Of a DNA stretch of 55,146 nucleotides, positions 27,344 through 36,006 are shown piece after piece. The notes beneath the pieces were generated by a model. The model saw only the letters and a program-made list of their open reading frames with translations. It had not been told where the DNA came from and did not search any database. Position numbers and translations under genes: made by a program. Source of the DNA: Promethearchaeota archaeon. Lineage in GTDB: Archaea; Asgardarchaeota; Lokiarchaeia; Sigyniarchaeales; SOKP01. Every line of letters begins with the position of its first letter. The stretch's first letter is position 1. The DNA lies in the NCBI GenBank assembly GCA_016839915.1, contig JAEOTH010000068.1:1-55146 (forward strand). The letters run 5' to 3'.

Positions 27344-28186
27344 ATGAGTGAAGAAGGAAAGATCCTTAAGATTGGTATTCTTAAAAATGGAACTATTGGT
27401 TCATCATTGTTACTTGCTTTTTTAATGGACGAAAGAGCAGAAGCTACGAGAATTAATGTTAGAGAAGTTACCTCTGGTGCTAAAATGCATCCCGAAGACC
27501 ACTGTGTAGATACCATGAAAAAGTTACTTGAATTTGAACTGGATTTATTAATTATGTCAAGTCCAAATGCTGCTTTACCTGGTCCAAAAGCTGCTAGAGA
27601 AATGGCTAGTGGGATCCCAACGATAATAATTTCTGATGCTCCTGCTAAAAAGGCAGTTGATGAAATAAGAGAAAAAAGTATGGGTTATATATTAATAAAT
27701 TGCGACAGTATGATTGGCGCACGTAGACCTTACCTTGATCCAGTTGAAATGAGTATATTCAACTCAGATTTATTGAAAGTTCTTGCTATCACCGGAGCAC
27801 TACAAGTAATTACTGAGGAATTAAATAAAGTTATAATGGATATGCTTGAAGATAGACCACCAACTTTACCTCAAATTATCATTGATGCAAACATTGCAAC
27901 TGAAGCAGCAAAATTCTCTAATCCTTATGCTAGAGCTAAGGCAATCGCGGCTTTTGAACTGGCAGCTTCAGTTTCTAGGGTTACTTCAAAAGCTTGTTTC
28001 CAGTTAAAAGAAAGATCTGAATATATACCATTATTAGCTGCGGCTCATGAAATGATGAGAACTGCAGCTCTAATGTGTGATGAAGCGAGAGAAATTGAAA
28101 AATCAAATGATACAGTTATAAGACGACCGCATAATGCAAAACAACATCTCTTAAGAAAGATTGAACTAAATGATAAAGAACAATAA
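27344..28186 (+). CDS. mtd: F420-dependent methylenetetrahydromethanopterin dehydrogenase
   Basis: About 280 residues. Seen: KIGILKNGTIGSSLLL (N-terminal Rossmann-like start), TSGAKMHPED, SPNAALPGPKAAREM, MIGARRPYLDP, and PYARAKAIAAFELA, which match Mtd throughout. Known reaction: methenyl- and methylene-tetrahydromethanopterin interconvert with hydride transfer to or from F420. It is the F420-linked enzyme, not the hydrogen-forming Hmd. I prefer the ATG at 27344; a TTG at 27335 would add three residues. Mch, the step between Ftr and Mtd, lies 7 kb downstream. Confidence 0.96.
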   Translation: MSEEGKILKIGILKNGTIGSSLLLAFLMDERAEATRINVREVTSGAKMHPEDHCVDTMKKLLEFELDLLIMSSPNAALPGPKAAREMASGIPTIIISDAPAKKAVDEIREKSMGYILINCDSMIGARRPYLDPVEMSIFNSDLLKVLAITGALQVITEELNKVIMDMLEDRPPTLPQIIIDANIATEAAKFSNPYARAKAIAAFELAASVSRVTSKACFQLKERSEYIPLLAAAHEMMRTAALMCDEAREIEKSNDTVIRRPHNAKQHLLRKIELNDKEQ

Positions 28187-28232
28187 TAAAATATTAATTA
28201 ATAAGAATTTTTTTAAAATCTAATTTTTTATT

Positions 28233-29189
28233 TTAGTATTCAGATGATTTCAGATATAGCTTTAAACTTTTAAAAGAATCCCCTGTTAATGCATTCATAA
28301 CAGTTGAAAATACCTCAGGCTGTTTATTTCTTGTTACTGCCATTAAAACAGCTCCATTACTGACTTCTTTCACCAAAATCCAACAATTTTCAGATTCATA
28401 AACTATAGTAGACAAAGATAAAGGTGAAAGATTCGAAACATTTTGAAGTTCCATAATTTGCTGATAAATTGTATAAATATTAGAATCTAAAGTTCCAATC
28501 TCAAATTTCATAAACTTTAATGGTTTTGATTCAAACTTACCGAATGTGGAAGAAATTAATAGTCCATCAGGTTGATTAAACAAAAGATATTCTGATAAAG
28601 TATTAAGTTTTAACTCATCTAATAAATGGCGTATTTTTCCTAAACGTTGCATTGACAATGTATTTTTTTGAATTTCATAATCAAGAATTTCAATTAATCT
28701 ATGTTGAGCACTCCCTTCTTTAACAGATACAGGTGTAAATGAAAGTTTATCCATTAAACCATTATATAAATCCTTTGTTAGAATTTCATAGAATTCATCT
28801 TCTTGTGATTCATGTAAATCAATTTTATTTAATAAAACATATATCATATCAATCTTTGGAGAAAATTCTAATATAAACTTCAAAAATTTATCAAAAACAT
28901 CACGTACTTCAGGATCAATAGCACTAGAATCAACCATAAAAACAGCTGTGGTTGCCTCTGAAAATATTAGTTCACGTTGGGATTCCGAGAAGTACCTCTC
29001 CATATATCTCTCCTGACCCCCCAAATCCCATACGTTGAGTTCCATTATGCCTCGAAAAATAAAGTTTTCCCGAGAGACCCCCTTAGTTGGTTTTAAGTTT
29101 AAAACTTTCATGAAATTATATCCCAAACAAGTCGTTCGCATTAAAGATGTCTTTCCCGCTCCCGCTGGACCAAATAATAATATTTTCAT
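28233..29189 (-). CDS. RagA/Gtr-like GTPase with C-terminal roadblock domain
   Basis: A 318-residue two-domain GTPase, close in length to eukaryotic RagA (313). Residues 1-172 are a small GTPase: G1 GPAGAGKTS (7-15), switch II WDLGGQERY (54-62), the stretch RYFSESQRELIFSEAT (65-80) that closely follows RagA's YFTSQRDNIF, G4 NKID (121-124). Residues about 184-312 look like a roadblock/longin-type domain with YLLFNQPDGLLISSTFG, as in Rag proteins. Known family: Rag GTPases pair as heterodimers on lysosomes to signal amino acids to TORC1; roadblock domains mediate the pairing. Here it is likely an archaeal relative, with an unknown partner. No adjacent roadblock gene is seen. Divergent from apt. 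Confidence 0.88.
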   Translation of the reverse strand: MKILLFGPAGAGKTSLMRTTCLGYNFMKVLNLKPTKGVSRENFIFRGIMELNVWDLGGQERYMERYFSESQRELIFSEATTAVFMVDSSAIDPEVRDVFDKFLKFILEFSPKIDMIYVLLNKIDLHESQEDEFYEILTKDLYNGLMDKLSFTPVSVKEGSAQHRLIEILDYEIQKNTLSMQRLGKIRHLLDELKLNTLSEYLLFNQPDGLLISSTFGKFESKPLKFMKFEIGTLDSNIYTIYQQIMELQNVSNLSPLSLSTIVYESENCWILVKEVSNGAVLMAVTRNKQPEVFSTVMNALTGDSFKSLKLYLKSSEY

Positions 29190-29323
29190 TTAAATACAAC
29201 CAGATTTAGAATTTATTTTTTATATATCTTCAATATATTTTTTATACTTTAATTTTTATTTAATTTTTTCTAATTATCAAAAGTAAATTTGCATGTGTAT
29301 GAATTTGAATTTACTTCTAATTA

Positions 29324-29362
29324 ATCATTTTTAATTATCATTTTTAATTATCAATTTTAATT
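29324..29362. repeat. Three tandem 13-bp repeats upstream of apt
   Basis: Two exact units of ATCATTTTTAATT followed by a third with one change (ATCAATTTTAATT) run without gaps from 29324 to 29362, in the divergent space between the RagA-like gene and apt. It ends 37 bases before the apt start. Possibly a protein-binding array or simply low-complexity drift in AT-rich DNA. Confidence 0.6.
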
Positions 29363-29399
29363 AATTACATTCTAAATTAAAAATATAAAATGGATTGAA

Positions 29400-29927
29400 A
29401 TGAATTTAGAAGACTATATAAGGAATGTACCTAACTTTCCTGTTGAGGGAATTCAGTTTAAAGACATTACCACTTTAGCAAAAATACATTTAGCTTTTAA
29501 AGAATCTTGTGATAGAATTATTGATCACTATAAAGAAAAAAGAATTTCAAAAGTTGCAGCAATTGAAGCACGTGGATATGTTTGGGGGGGAGTAATAGCT
29601 TATCAGTTAGGTGCGGGATTCGTCTTAATAAGAAAACCTGGTAAATTACCTTATAATACTTTAAAGGAAACTTATGAACTTGAGTATGGGACTGATACTA
29701 TTGAAATGCATACGGATGCAATTGAAGAAGGTGATAGAGTCTTGGTTTTCGATGATTTATTAGCTACTGGTGGCACTGCTAAGGCAGCTTGTAATTTAGT
29801 AGAAAAAGCTGGTGGTGAAGTATTAGGAATTGCATTTATAATTGAACTAACAGGTAGTTTACATGGTAGAGATAAATTAACGGGCTATAATATCCTTTCG
29901 CTCGTAGAAATATCAGTAGAAGAATAA
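29400..29927 (+). CDS. apt: Adenine phosphoribosyltransferase
   Basis: A 175-residue type I phosphoribosyltransferase. Seen: NLEDYIRNVPNFPVEGIQFK N-terminus and DITTL start, AIEARGYVWGG, LIRKPGKLPY flexible loop, and the PRPP-binding signature VLVFDDLLATGGTA (residues about 117-130). Length and order match bacterial and eukaryotic Apt. Reaction: adenine plus PRPP to AMP and pyrophosphate, cytosolic purine salvage. The neighbours (a pfkB-type nucleoside kinase and a methylthioadenosine phosphorylase that releases adenine) form a sensible salvage set. Confidence 0.96.
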   Translation: MNLEDYIRNVPNFPVEGIQFKDITTLAKIHLAFKESCDRIIDHYKEKRISKVAAIEARGYVWGGVIAYQLGAGFVLIRKPGKLPYNTLKETYELEYGTDTIEMHTDAIEEGDRVLVFDDLLATGGTAKAACNLVEKAGGEVLGIAFIIELTGSLHGRDKLTGYNILSLVEISVEE

Positions 29928-29979
29928 TACAACCTTAAAATAATTAATATAATCTGATTTTTAAAAAACTATAAATTTT

Positions 29980-30978
29980 TTATATTTTTTCTAATTCTGG
30001 TGAAATATAGTTAAAAGTTCTAAAAAATCTTTTCCTTACAGTTGTAATATCAAATTTATGTGTTTGAGCACCACTTGTTTCCACTACAAATGATCCAATT
30101 ATAGCACCTAATCGGCAAGAATCCAAAATAGTCATACCTAATGTCAATCCTGTTAATATACCTGCTCGATATCCATCCCCTGCTCCAGTTGTATCCACAG
30201 TTTGTACAGGAGTTGCAATTGGGATATTAATTCTAAAAATTTTATTGTTTTCATCTTTATACACTAATACAGAACCCTCAGATCCCCTAGTTATTATAAC
30301 AGCTTTACTGTATTCAAGAAGATTATCCTCATTTAGCCCAGATTTCTCTTTTATTTGTTTTATCTCGTGACTATTTCCAATTAAGATTTCAGATTTCTTG
30401 ATTATATTTATTAAGTTTTCTTTTTGAAAAAGTGGGGTTACTTGACCAGGATCGAATATCGATGGTATTTCTAAATCACTTAATTGAATAGCAAAATTAC
30501 TCATTGCCTCAACACTCTGGGTTGAATTTATCGCATAAATAAATTCTTCTGGATTGGAGATTTTTTCTTTCAAATCTATATCCTTACATCTGTCCAAAGC
30601 TCCACCATGAAATATGATCATTTGATTTGCTTTAATATCATTAACTATATAACAAGCAGCTGTGAATAAATCTTCATATACATCAACTAGTAAATCTACA
30701 TTTTTAAATTGATTAATATGTTCTTTATATCCCAATCTCTCAAAATCATTTCCTACCGAACCGAGTAAAGAAACTTTGGCAATATTAAAAACGCCCAGAT
30801 TATAAGCAATATTACCGGCTGTTCCTCCAAAAAATTTATGTCGGCTATCTGCTGTAACAGTGCTTTGATATTCTTCCTTATCATGATTGATCGATATTGC
30901 ATTAATGAAATTCTCTTTAAATCCCATAATATAGTCAAAAGCTAATGACCCTAGAACTAGAACTTTGTTTTTTAGCAT
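29980..30978 (-). CDS. PfkB-family carbohydrate/nucleoside kinase
   Basis: A 332-residue ribokinase-fold kinase. Seen: VLGSLAFDYIMGF start, KFFGGTAGNIAYNLG (substrate side), LLGSVGNDF, and the C-terminal anion-hole motif DTTGAGDGYRAGILTG, where the Asp of GAGD is the catalytic base. The GTAGNIAYNL element resembles archaeal nucleoside and adenosine kinases more than sugar-specific ones. Placed between apt and mtnP, a role as adenosine or other nucleoside kinase in salvage is a reasonable inference. Substrate not proven. Convergent with apt, divergent from mtnP. Confidence 0.88.
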   Translation of the reverse strand: MLKNKVLVLGSLAFDYIMGFKENFINAISINHDKEEYQSTVTADSRHKFFGGTAGNIAYNLGVFNIAKVSLLGSVGNDFERLGYKEHINQFKNVDLLVDVYEDLFTAACYIVNDIKANQMIIFHGGALDRCKDIDLKEKISNPEEFIYAINSTQSVEAMSNFAIQLSDLEIPSIFDPGQVTPLFQKENLINIIKKSEILIGNSHEIKQIKEKSGLNEDNLLEYSKAVIITRGSEGSVLVYKDENNKIFRINIPIATPVQTVDTTGAGDGYRAGILTGLTLGMTILDSCRLGAIIGSFVVETSGAQTHKFDITTVRKRFFRTFNYISPELEKI

Positions 30979-31147
30979 GATACACTAATTTAATTTTTAA
31001 AATATATTTTAAACTAGTCAATATTATGTTAAAACTTTATAGAATTTGAAAGAAACCTGTATTTTTTTGAAAAATAATTTATAAAATTTTAAATTCTATA
31101 TTTTTAAACACTATATATATTGCATTAAATTAGATAGGAGAAAAACG

Positions 31148-31897
31148 TTGGTAAAAATAGGAATTATTGGAGGTTCGGGATTAGATAATCCGGACATTTT
31201 AAAGGAATCTAATGAGATTAATGTTGATACCTCATATGGAAAACCTAGTTCTTCTTTAAAATTAGGAAAAATTCATGATGTCGATGTGGTTCTCATTGCT
31301 AGACATGGAAGAGAACATACTATACCACCAACGCAAGTAAATTATAGAGCTAACATTCAAGCATTAAAAGATCAAGGTTGTTCTCATATCCTATCAACAA
31401 CTGCTTGCGGAAGCCTGAGAGAAGAAATAGAAAGAGGTGATCTAGTTATTCTTGATCAATTTATAGATTTCACAAGACTCAGAAAAATATCATTTTTTGA
31501 AGAATTTGTACCTGGCGATATGAAGCATACTCCAATGGCAGATCCCTATTCAGAAGAATTAAGAAAAATTCTTATTGAAACCGCAAAGGAACTGAATCTT
31601 AAATACCATGAAACAGGAACTGTTGTTACAATTGAAGGCCCTAGATTTTCTACAAGAGCAGAATCACATATGTTTCGGATATGGGGAGCTGATGTAATAA
31701 ATATGAGCATAGCTCCAGAGACTATTTTAGCAAATGAGGCAAATATTCCTTATGCTGCTATTGCTATGTCTACAGATTACGATTGCTGGAAAGAGGATGA
31801 AGCTCCAGTTACTTGGGAAGAAATATTAGATATATTTGGTAAAAATGTTAATAATGTTATTGCTTTATTAACTGATGTAATAAAAAAAATGAAATAA
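31148..31897 (+). CDS. mtnP: S-methyl-5'-thioadenosine phosphorylase
   Basis: A 249-residue nucleoside phosphorylase of the MTAP/PNP family. Seen: IGIIGGSGLDNPDIL, LIARHGREHTIPPTQVNYRAN, TTACGSLREE, GTVVTIEGPRFSTRAESHMF, and INMSIAPE plus STDYDCW, the last two favouring MTA over hypoxanthine nucleosides. Known reaction: methylthioadenosine plus phosphate to adenine and 5-methylthioribose-1-phosphate, clearing the by-product of polyamine synthesis. Starts at TTG 31148 after the ribosome site TAGGAG. The adenine it makes can feed Apt upstream. Confidence 0.95.
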   Translation: MVKIGIIGGSGLDNPDILKESNEINVDTSYGKPSSSLKLGKIHDVDVVLIARHGREHTIPPTQVNYRANIQALKDQGCSHILSTTACGSLREEIERGDLVILDQFIDFTRLRKISFFEEFVPGDMKHTPMADPYSEELRKILIETAKELNLKYHETGTVVTIEGPRFSTRAESHMFRIWGADVINMSIAPETILANEANIPYAAIAMSTDYDCWKEDEAPVTWEEILDIFGKNVNNVIALLTDVIKKMK

Positions 31898-31916
31898 TCT
31901 CTTTCGTTCTAGCTTC

Positions 31917-31931
31917 TTTTTTTTCTTTTTT
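31917..31931 (+). terminator. T8-C-T6 tract after mtnP
   Basis: A T-rich run 20 bases after the mtnP stop. Position and composition fit an archaeal transcription terminator. Confidence 0.45.
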
Positions 31932-32034
31932 ATCTTTAAATAAAGTACAAAAAGACTTGATTATTTCTTATGTTATATTAGAATTTTTTCATCGTCTAGT
32001 ATAATTATATAAATATGAGTAAAGTCTCCTTACT

Positions 32035-33342
32035 ATGGTCAAAATATCCTTTTTAGGAAGTTGTAGAGAAATCGGGCGCTCTGGAATTTTGGTTGAGTCT
32101 AAGAGTGGATCAAAATGCATTTTAGATTATGGGATTGGATTCAACAATAATAATCGATTACCATTAGAAACTGATTTGACTAATTTAAAAGCTGTTGCTT
32201 TAACCCACTGCCATATTGATCATTCAGGGGCATTACCCTTTATTTATAAGAAATACCAAGTCCCATGCTTTACCAACCCAATTTCATTAGATATTACTGA
32301 AATTTTGATAAGAGATATGATTAAAATTTCAAATTATCCGTATCCGTTTGGTTTCAGAGAATTAGATCTGTTAAAACAGAATACCTCTTTTCTTGAGAAA
32401 GGAACTCGTTACATGATAGATGATAAATATTTCATAACATTTATAGATGCTGGGCATATACCGGGAAGTGTTTCGATTTTACTTGAAGTTGATGATAAGC
32501 GTATTTTTTACTCTGGGGATATTAATACTCAAGAGACTCATTTAATTGATCCAGCTAATTATAAGGACGTACCTCAAATAGATACTTTAATTGTTGAATC
32601 TACATATGCCTTAAAGGAACATCCACCGAGGAAATCACTTGAAGAAAAATTTGTAGAGAAAGTTATTGAAATTACTGAAAATGGTGGAAAAGTATTGATT
32701 CCTGCATTTGGTGTTGCGCGGTCACAAGAAGCCTTATTGATCTTAGAAAAATATAATTACATGGGTAATATATTTATAGATGGACTAGCTAGAAAAGTAT
32801 CAAGTATTTATTTAGAAAATCCAAATTTTATTAAAGATATAAACGCATTCAGAAAAATCTTAAAAAGATCTCAGTTCATTTCAAAAAAAAAAGACAGGTT
32901 GCATGTCAAAAATTCAAAAGGAGTTATTATATCACCCTCAGGGATGCTTAAAGGAGGTGCCGCAATAAATTATATAGAAACTATCCTAAATGATCCAGGA
33001 TCAGCTATTTATTTAGTAGGATACCAAGTAGAAGGAAGTCCTGGAAGAGGATTAATAGATAACGGTATTTTTGAATTTAAAGAAACTCAGAAAAAAAATA
33101 GAATGTCAGTAAATTTAAAGATTAAAGCAAAATGCGATTATGATTATTTTGATTTTTCTAGTCATGCTGACAGTTTGCATCTTTATGAATACATAGAGAA
33201 CTTAGAATTTCGCAATAATACTCATAAGGATGTATTTTGCGTTCATGGTGATAATAAATCAACTACAACTTTAGCAAGTGAATTAGTGAAAAAAGATTAT
33301 AATTCAGTTGCTCCAGAAATTGGAGAAATTTATAAAATATAG
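32035..33342 (+). CDS. Beta-CASP metallo-beta-lactamase RNase (aCPSF2-like)
   Basis: A 435-residue metallo-beta-lactamase with beta-CASP insertion. Seen: THCHIDHSG (motif 2, HxHxDH at 58-63), a DAGHIPGS motif, YSGDINTQE, the VESTYA motif, a beta-CASP stretch with ISPSGMLKGGAAINY, and SSHAD plus FCVHGD near the C-terminus. Known family: archaeal CPSF relatives without the KH domain (aCPSF2) act as exo- and endoribonucleases in RNA processing and decay. No N-terminal KH domain is present, which argues against aCPSF1. Not an operon with its convergent DHH neighbour, eight bases away. Confidence 0.9.
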   Translation: MVKISFLGSCREIGRSGILVESKSGSKCILDYGIGFNNNNRLPLETDLTNLKAVALTHCHIDHSGALPFIYKKYQVPCFTNPISLDITEILIRDMIKISNYPYPFGFRELDLLKQNTSFLEKGTRYMIDDKYFITFIDAGHIPGSVSILLEVDDKRIFYSGDINTQETHLIDPANYKDVPQIDTLIVESTYALKEHPPRKSLEEKFVEKVIEITENGGKVLIPAFGVARSQEALLILEKYNYMGNIFIDGLARKVSSIYLENPNFIKDINAFRKILKRSQFISKKKDRLHVKNSKGVIISPSGMLKGGAAINYIETILNDPGSAIYLVGYQVEGSPGRGLIDNGIFEFKETQKKNRMSVNLKIKAKCDYDYFDFSSHADSLHLYEYIENLEFRNNTHKDVFCVHGDNKSTTTLASELVKKDYNSVAPEIGEIYKI

Positions 33343-33349
33343 ACTTTCT

Positions 33350-34870
33350 TTACTTTCCATACAACTGCTTTCGAATAGTGGTATCACAATTCTCCAGAAA
33401 AATATCCACTTTATCTAAAGGTATTTTTGTACCCGCTGCTGGGGGATGTCCTCCACCTAATACATCTAAATTTGATTCGTCACAAGCGTCTCTAATTGCT
33501 TGTGAAAGATTCACACCTTTATTCACAATTTTTTCATGTGCTCGAGCAGATACTTTATAATTATTCTCATCTTCAACTCTTACTAACCCAAATATGGGTT
33601 TTGATTTATCAAATCTTTCATTATTATCAAAAACTAACATTGAAGCAATTGTTCCCACCATCGTTTCTGGAATAACATCCTCCGCGAAAAAATATTGAAT
33701 ATATTCCTTTTGTTGAATTTTATTATTATCATATAGCCATGTAAGACTTTTTAATAAAGTTTTTTTGTAATTTAATAGAATCTCATGAGATTTTTGATAA
33801 GATTTTTTTCTATCACCCATTGCTATAGCAATTCCTAAGGAGCCACTATTTAATCGTCCACAAGCATTTAATAGGTTTGAAAACTCTGCGGCATCATATA
33901 ATTCTGAACCTTCTTCTTCATTTTTCAGTAAATATCTATTTATAATTAATTTTTCTATAATTCTACTAGGTTCAATATCAAGTTTTACAGAACTATATTC
34001 GATAATAGCAGATGAAATTTTTTGTTTTTCCTCATTATTAAGTTCATTTAATGTTTTTATATTACCATTTGAATTTTCCATTAATATTCCTAAAGTTTTT
34101 AGAAATATTAGAGATCTATTAACATCACCAGTTAATCCGGGGAGGTTTATTTCCTTAGAATATGCAATTGCTTCATTTAAAGGCTTTATAGAAGAAAAAT
34201 TTAAATCATTTTTTATATCAATTAAACCAACTTTCTTAGCATCTTCTAAAATTAATGAATTTATACCAAAAAATGATTTATTTGACCCTTTGTTTTGAAT
34301 ATCTCCTATTGCTCCAATAATTGCTATGCTTGACAAATCAACATTAATTTCATTTAAAACTTTGACAAAAGAATAACTTAATCCAGCTCCAGATATCTCT
34401 AAACTTCCATCGATTCCATAAAAATATGGGTTTACATGCCACTGATAAGTTTTTTTATGGATGTTTTCTAATTGATTAATTTCTTCTTTATTAGATATAT
34501 TCTGTGGGAGATGATGATCTAAAACAATAAAAGAATTAAAATTTTCTTTCAAAATTAATTCATTTTGAAATTCTAAGTACTGGCCACTTCCAAAATCAGT
34601 AAAAATGAGAAATTTATTAAAACTCTTTACATTTTTTGAGATTTTACTGATAGATTCTCTCTGTAATTGTTTTAAAATAGTAATCTGAAATGGGATCTTC
34701 TCTCGAAATAAAGCCTTACCTAGAATTGCGCCTGCACTTAAACCATCAGCATCTAAATGTGTATATATATGAACAGATGCCCTTTTATTTATTAAAAAGT
34801 CAAGCATTTCATTCTTTACAATCGTTAAAGCATCCTGAAATTTTTCAAATTTTTCTTTCAAGCCATCCAT
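33350..34870 (-). CDS. DHH-family phosphoesterase (archaeal RecJ/GAN/Cdc45-like)
   Basis: A 506-residue DHH protein. Motifs in order: THLDADGLSA (37-46), TDFGSG (91-96), VLDHH (116-120), GAIGDIQNKG, and the DHHA1 C-terminal GGHPPAAG signature near 470. These match the archaeal RecJ family, which includes GAN, the nuclease bound to GINS, the archaeal relative of Cdc45. Acidic and His residues needed for metal are all kept, so it is likely active as an exonuclease or phosphoesterase. It may belong to replication or repair, but whether it binds GINS cannot be judged here. Divergent from mch. Confidence 0.85.
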   Translation of the reverse strand: MDGLKEKFEKFQDALTIVKNEMLDFLINKRASVHIYTHLDADGLSAGAILGKALFREKIPFQITILKQLQRESISKISKNVKSFNKFLIFTDFGSGQYLEFQNELILKENFNSFIVLDHHLPQNISNKEEINQLENIHKKTYQWHVNPYFYGIDGSLEISGAGLSYSFVKVLNEINVDLSSIAIIGAIGDIQNKGSNKSFFGINSLILEDAKKVGLIDIKNDLNFSSIKPLNEAIAYSKEINLPGLTGDVNRSLIFLKTLGILMENSNGNIKTLNELNNEEKQKISSAIIEYSSVKLDIEPSRIIEKLIINRYLLKNEEEGSELYDAAEFSNLLNACGRLNSGSLGIAIAMGDRKKSYQKSHEILLNYKKTLLKSLTWLYDNNKIQQKEYIQYFFAEDVIPETMVGTIASMLVFDNNERFDKSKPIFGLVRVEDENNYKVSARAHEKIVNKGVNLSQAIRDACDESNLDVLGGGHPPAAGTKIPLDKVDIFLENCDTTIRKQLYGK

Positions 34871-34967
34871 TTTTTCAGAAGTAGCAAAATTAATATTTCA
34901 TTATATTAGATTATCAAATTAATAATAAATACTCAATTAAAAAACAAATTTAATAAGGTGAAAATAA

Positions 34968-35963
34968 GTGCATCATATCAAAATAAACGAGCTTACAAAA
35001 CAAATCATTGATAAAATCATAGAAAAGAAAGAATTCTATAAAGCAGAAGTTAATAAATTAAGTAATGGAGCAATCATCCTTGATATGTCTAAAGCAAGTT
35101 GGTTGGGTGGTAAATTAGTTGGTGAAATTTGTATGGGGGGATTAGGTACGGTTGAATTTTCTTCCTATAATTTAGATGGACATTACATACCGAGTGTAAA
35201 CGTTTATACTTCAGAACCAATTATTGCATGCATGGCTTCTCAGTTAGCGGGATGGAATGTTAAATTGAAAAAAGAAATTGAAAAGGATGGGCAAATAAAG
35301 AAAAAAGTTGTTTTTCAATCTTTAGGATCTGGGCCTGCTCGTGCCAAAAGTAAAGTAGAAAAAATATTTGAAGAATTTGACTATACTGATGACTCTAAAT
35401 GTGCAATAATTGTTTTTGAAACTCCCAAATTACCAAATGAAGAAGTGATGGATATAGTAGCTAAAAAATGTGGTGTTGATACAAATGACACTTACGCCGT
35501 TTGTGCTCCAACTTCATGCTTAACAGGTTCAATCCAAGTGGCCGCTAGAATTGTAGAAACAGGTATTCACAAATTACATGAAATCAAATTTCCTCTGAAT
35601 GCGATAAATGATTGTTTTGGAACAGCAACGATTGCTCCTATTGCGAAAGATGATATTGGCGCTATGGGACGGACAAATGATTCGATTAGCGCTGCTGGTT
35701 TAACATACTATACTATTAATGTTGAAAAAGAAAGGGAAGATAGTATATTTGAGTTATTGAAAAAAGCACCAGCGGGAACATCTTCAAGTTATGGAAAGCC
35801 ATTTTTAGAAACATTTAAAGAAGTAAATTATAATTTTTATGATATTGATCCCGGATTATTTGCTCCAGCAATTTATACTGTAACAAATATCAAAACAGGG
35901 AAAAGTTTAACCACAGGAAAGGTAAATCACGAATTATTGAAACAATCTTATGGATTGAATTAA
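34968..35963 (+). CDS. mch: Methenyltetrahydromethanopterin cyclohydrolase
   Basis: A 331-residue Mch. Seen: N-terminal INELTKQIIDKII, a LGGKLVGEICMGGLG stretch, SEPIIACMASQLAGW, LGSGPARA, APTSCLTGSIQVAARIVETG, and NDCFGTATIAPIAKDD, all typical. Reaction: formyl- to methenyl-tetrahydromethanopterin by cyclisation, between Ftr and Mtd. Start is GTG 34968, after AAGGTG. With ftr and mtd it gives three consecutive C1 steps in this window; Fwd/Fmd, Mer and the CODH/ACS genes are not here. A conserved family, so confidence is high. Confidence 0.96.
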   Translation: MHHIKINELTKQIIDKIIEKKEFYKAEVNKLSNGAIILDMSKASWLGGKLVGEICMGGLGTVEFSSYNLDGHYIPSVNVYTSEPIIACMASQLAGWNVKLKKEIEKDGQIKKKVVFQSLGSGPARAKSKVEKIFEEFDYTDDSKCAIIVFETPKLPNEEVMDIVAKKCGVDTNDTYAVCAPTSCLTGSIQVAARIVETGIHKLHEIKFPLNAINDCFGTATIAPIAKDDIGAMGRTNDSISAAGLTYYTINVEKEREDSIFELLKKAPAGTSSSYGKPFLETFKEVNYNFYDIDPGLFAPAIYTVTNIKTGKSLTTGKVNHELLKQSYGLN

Positions 35964-36006
35964 TAATTAATTATCTATTTTTTATATTTTACATAATTTT
36001 TTGAAA

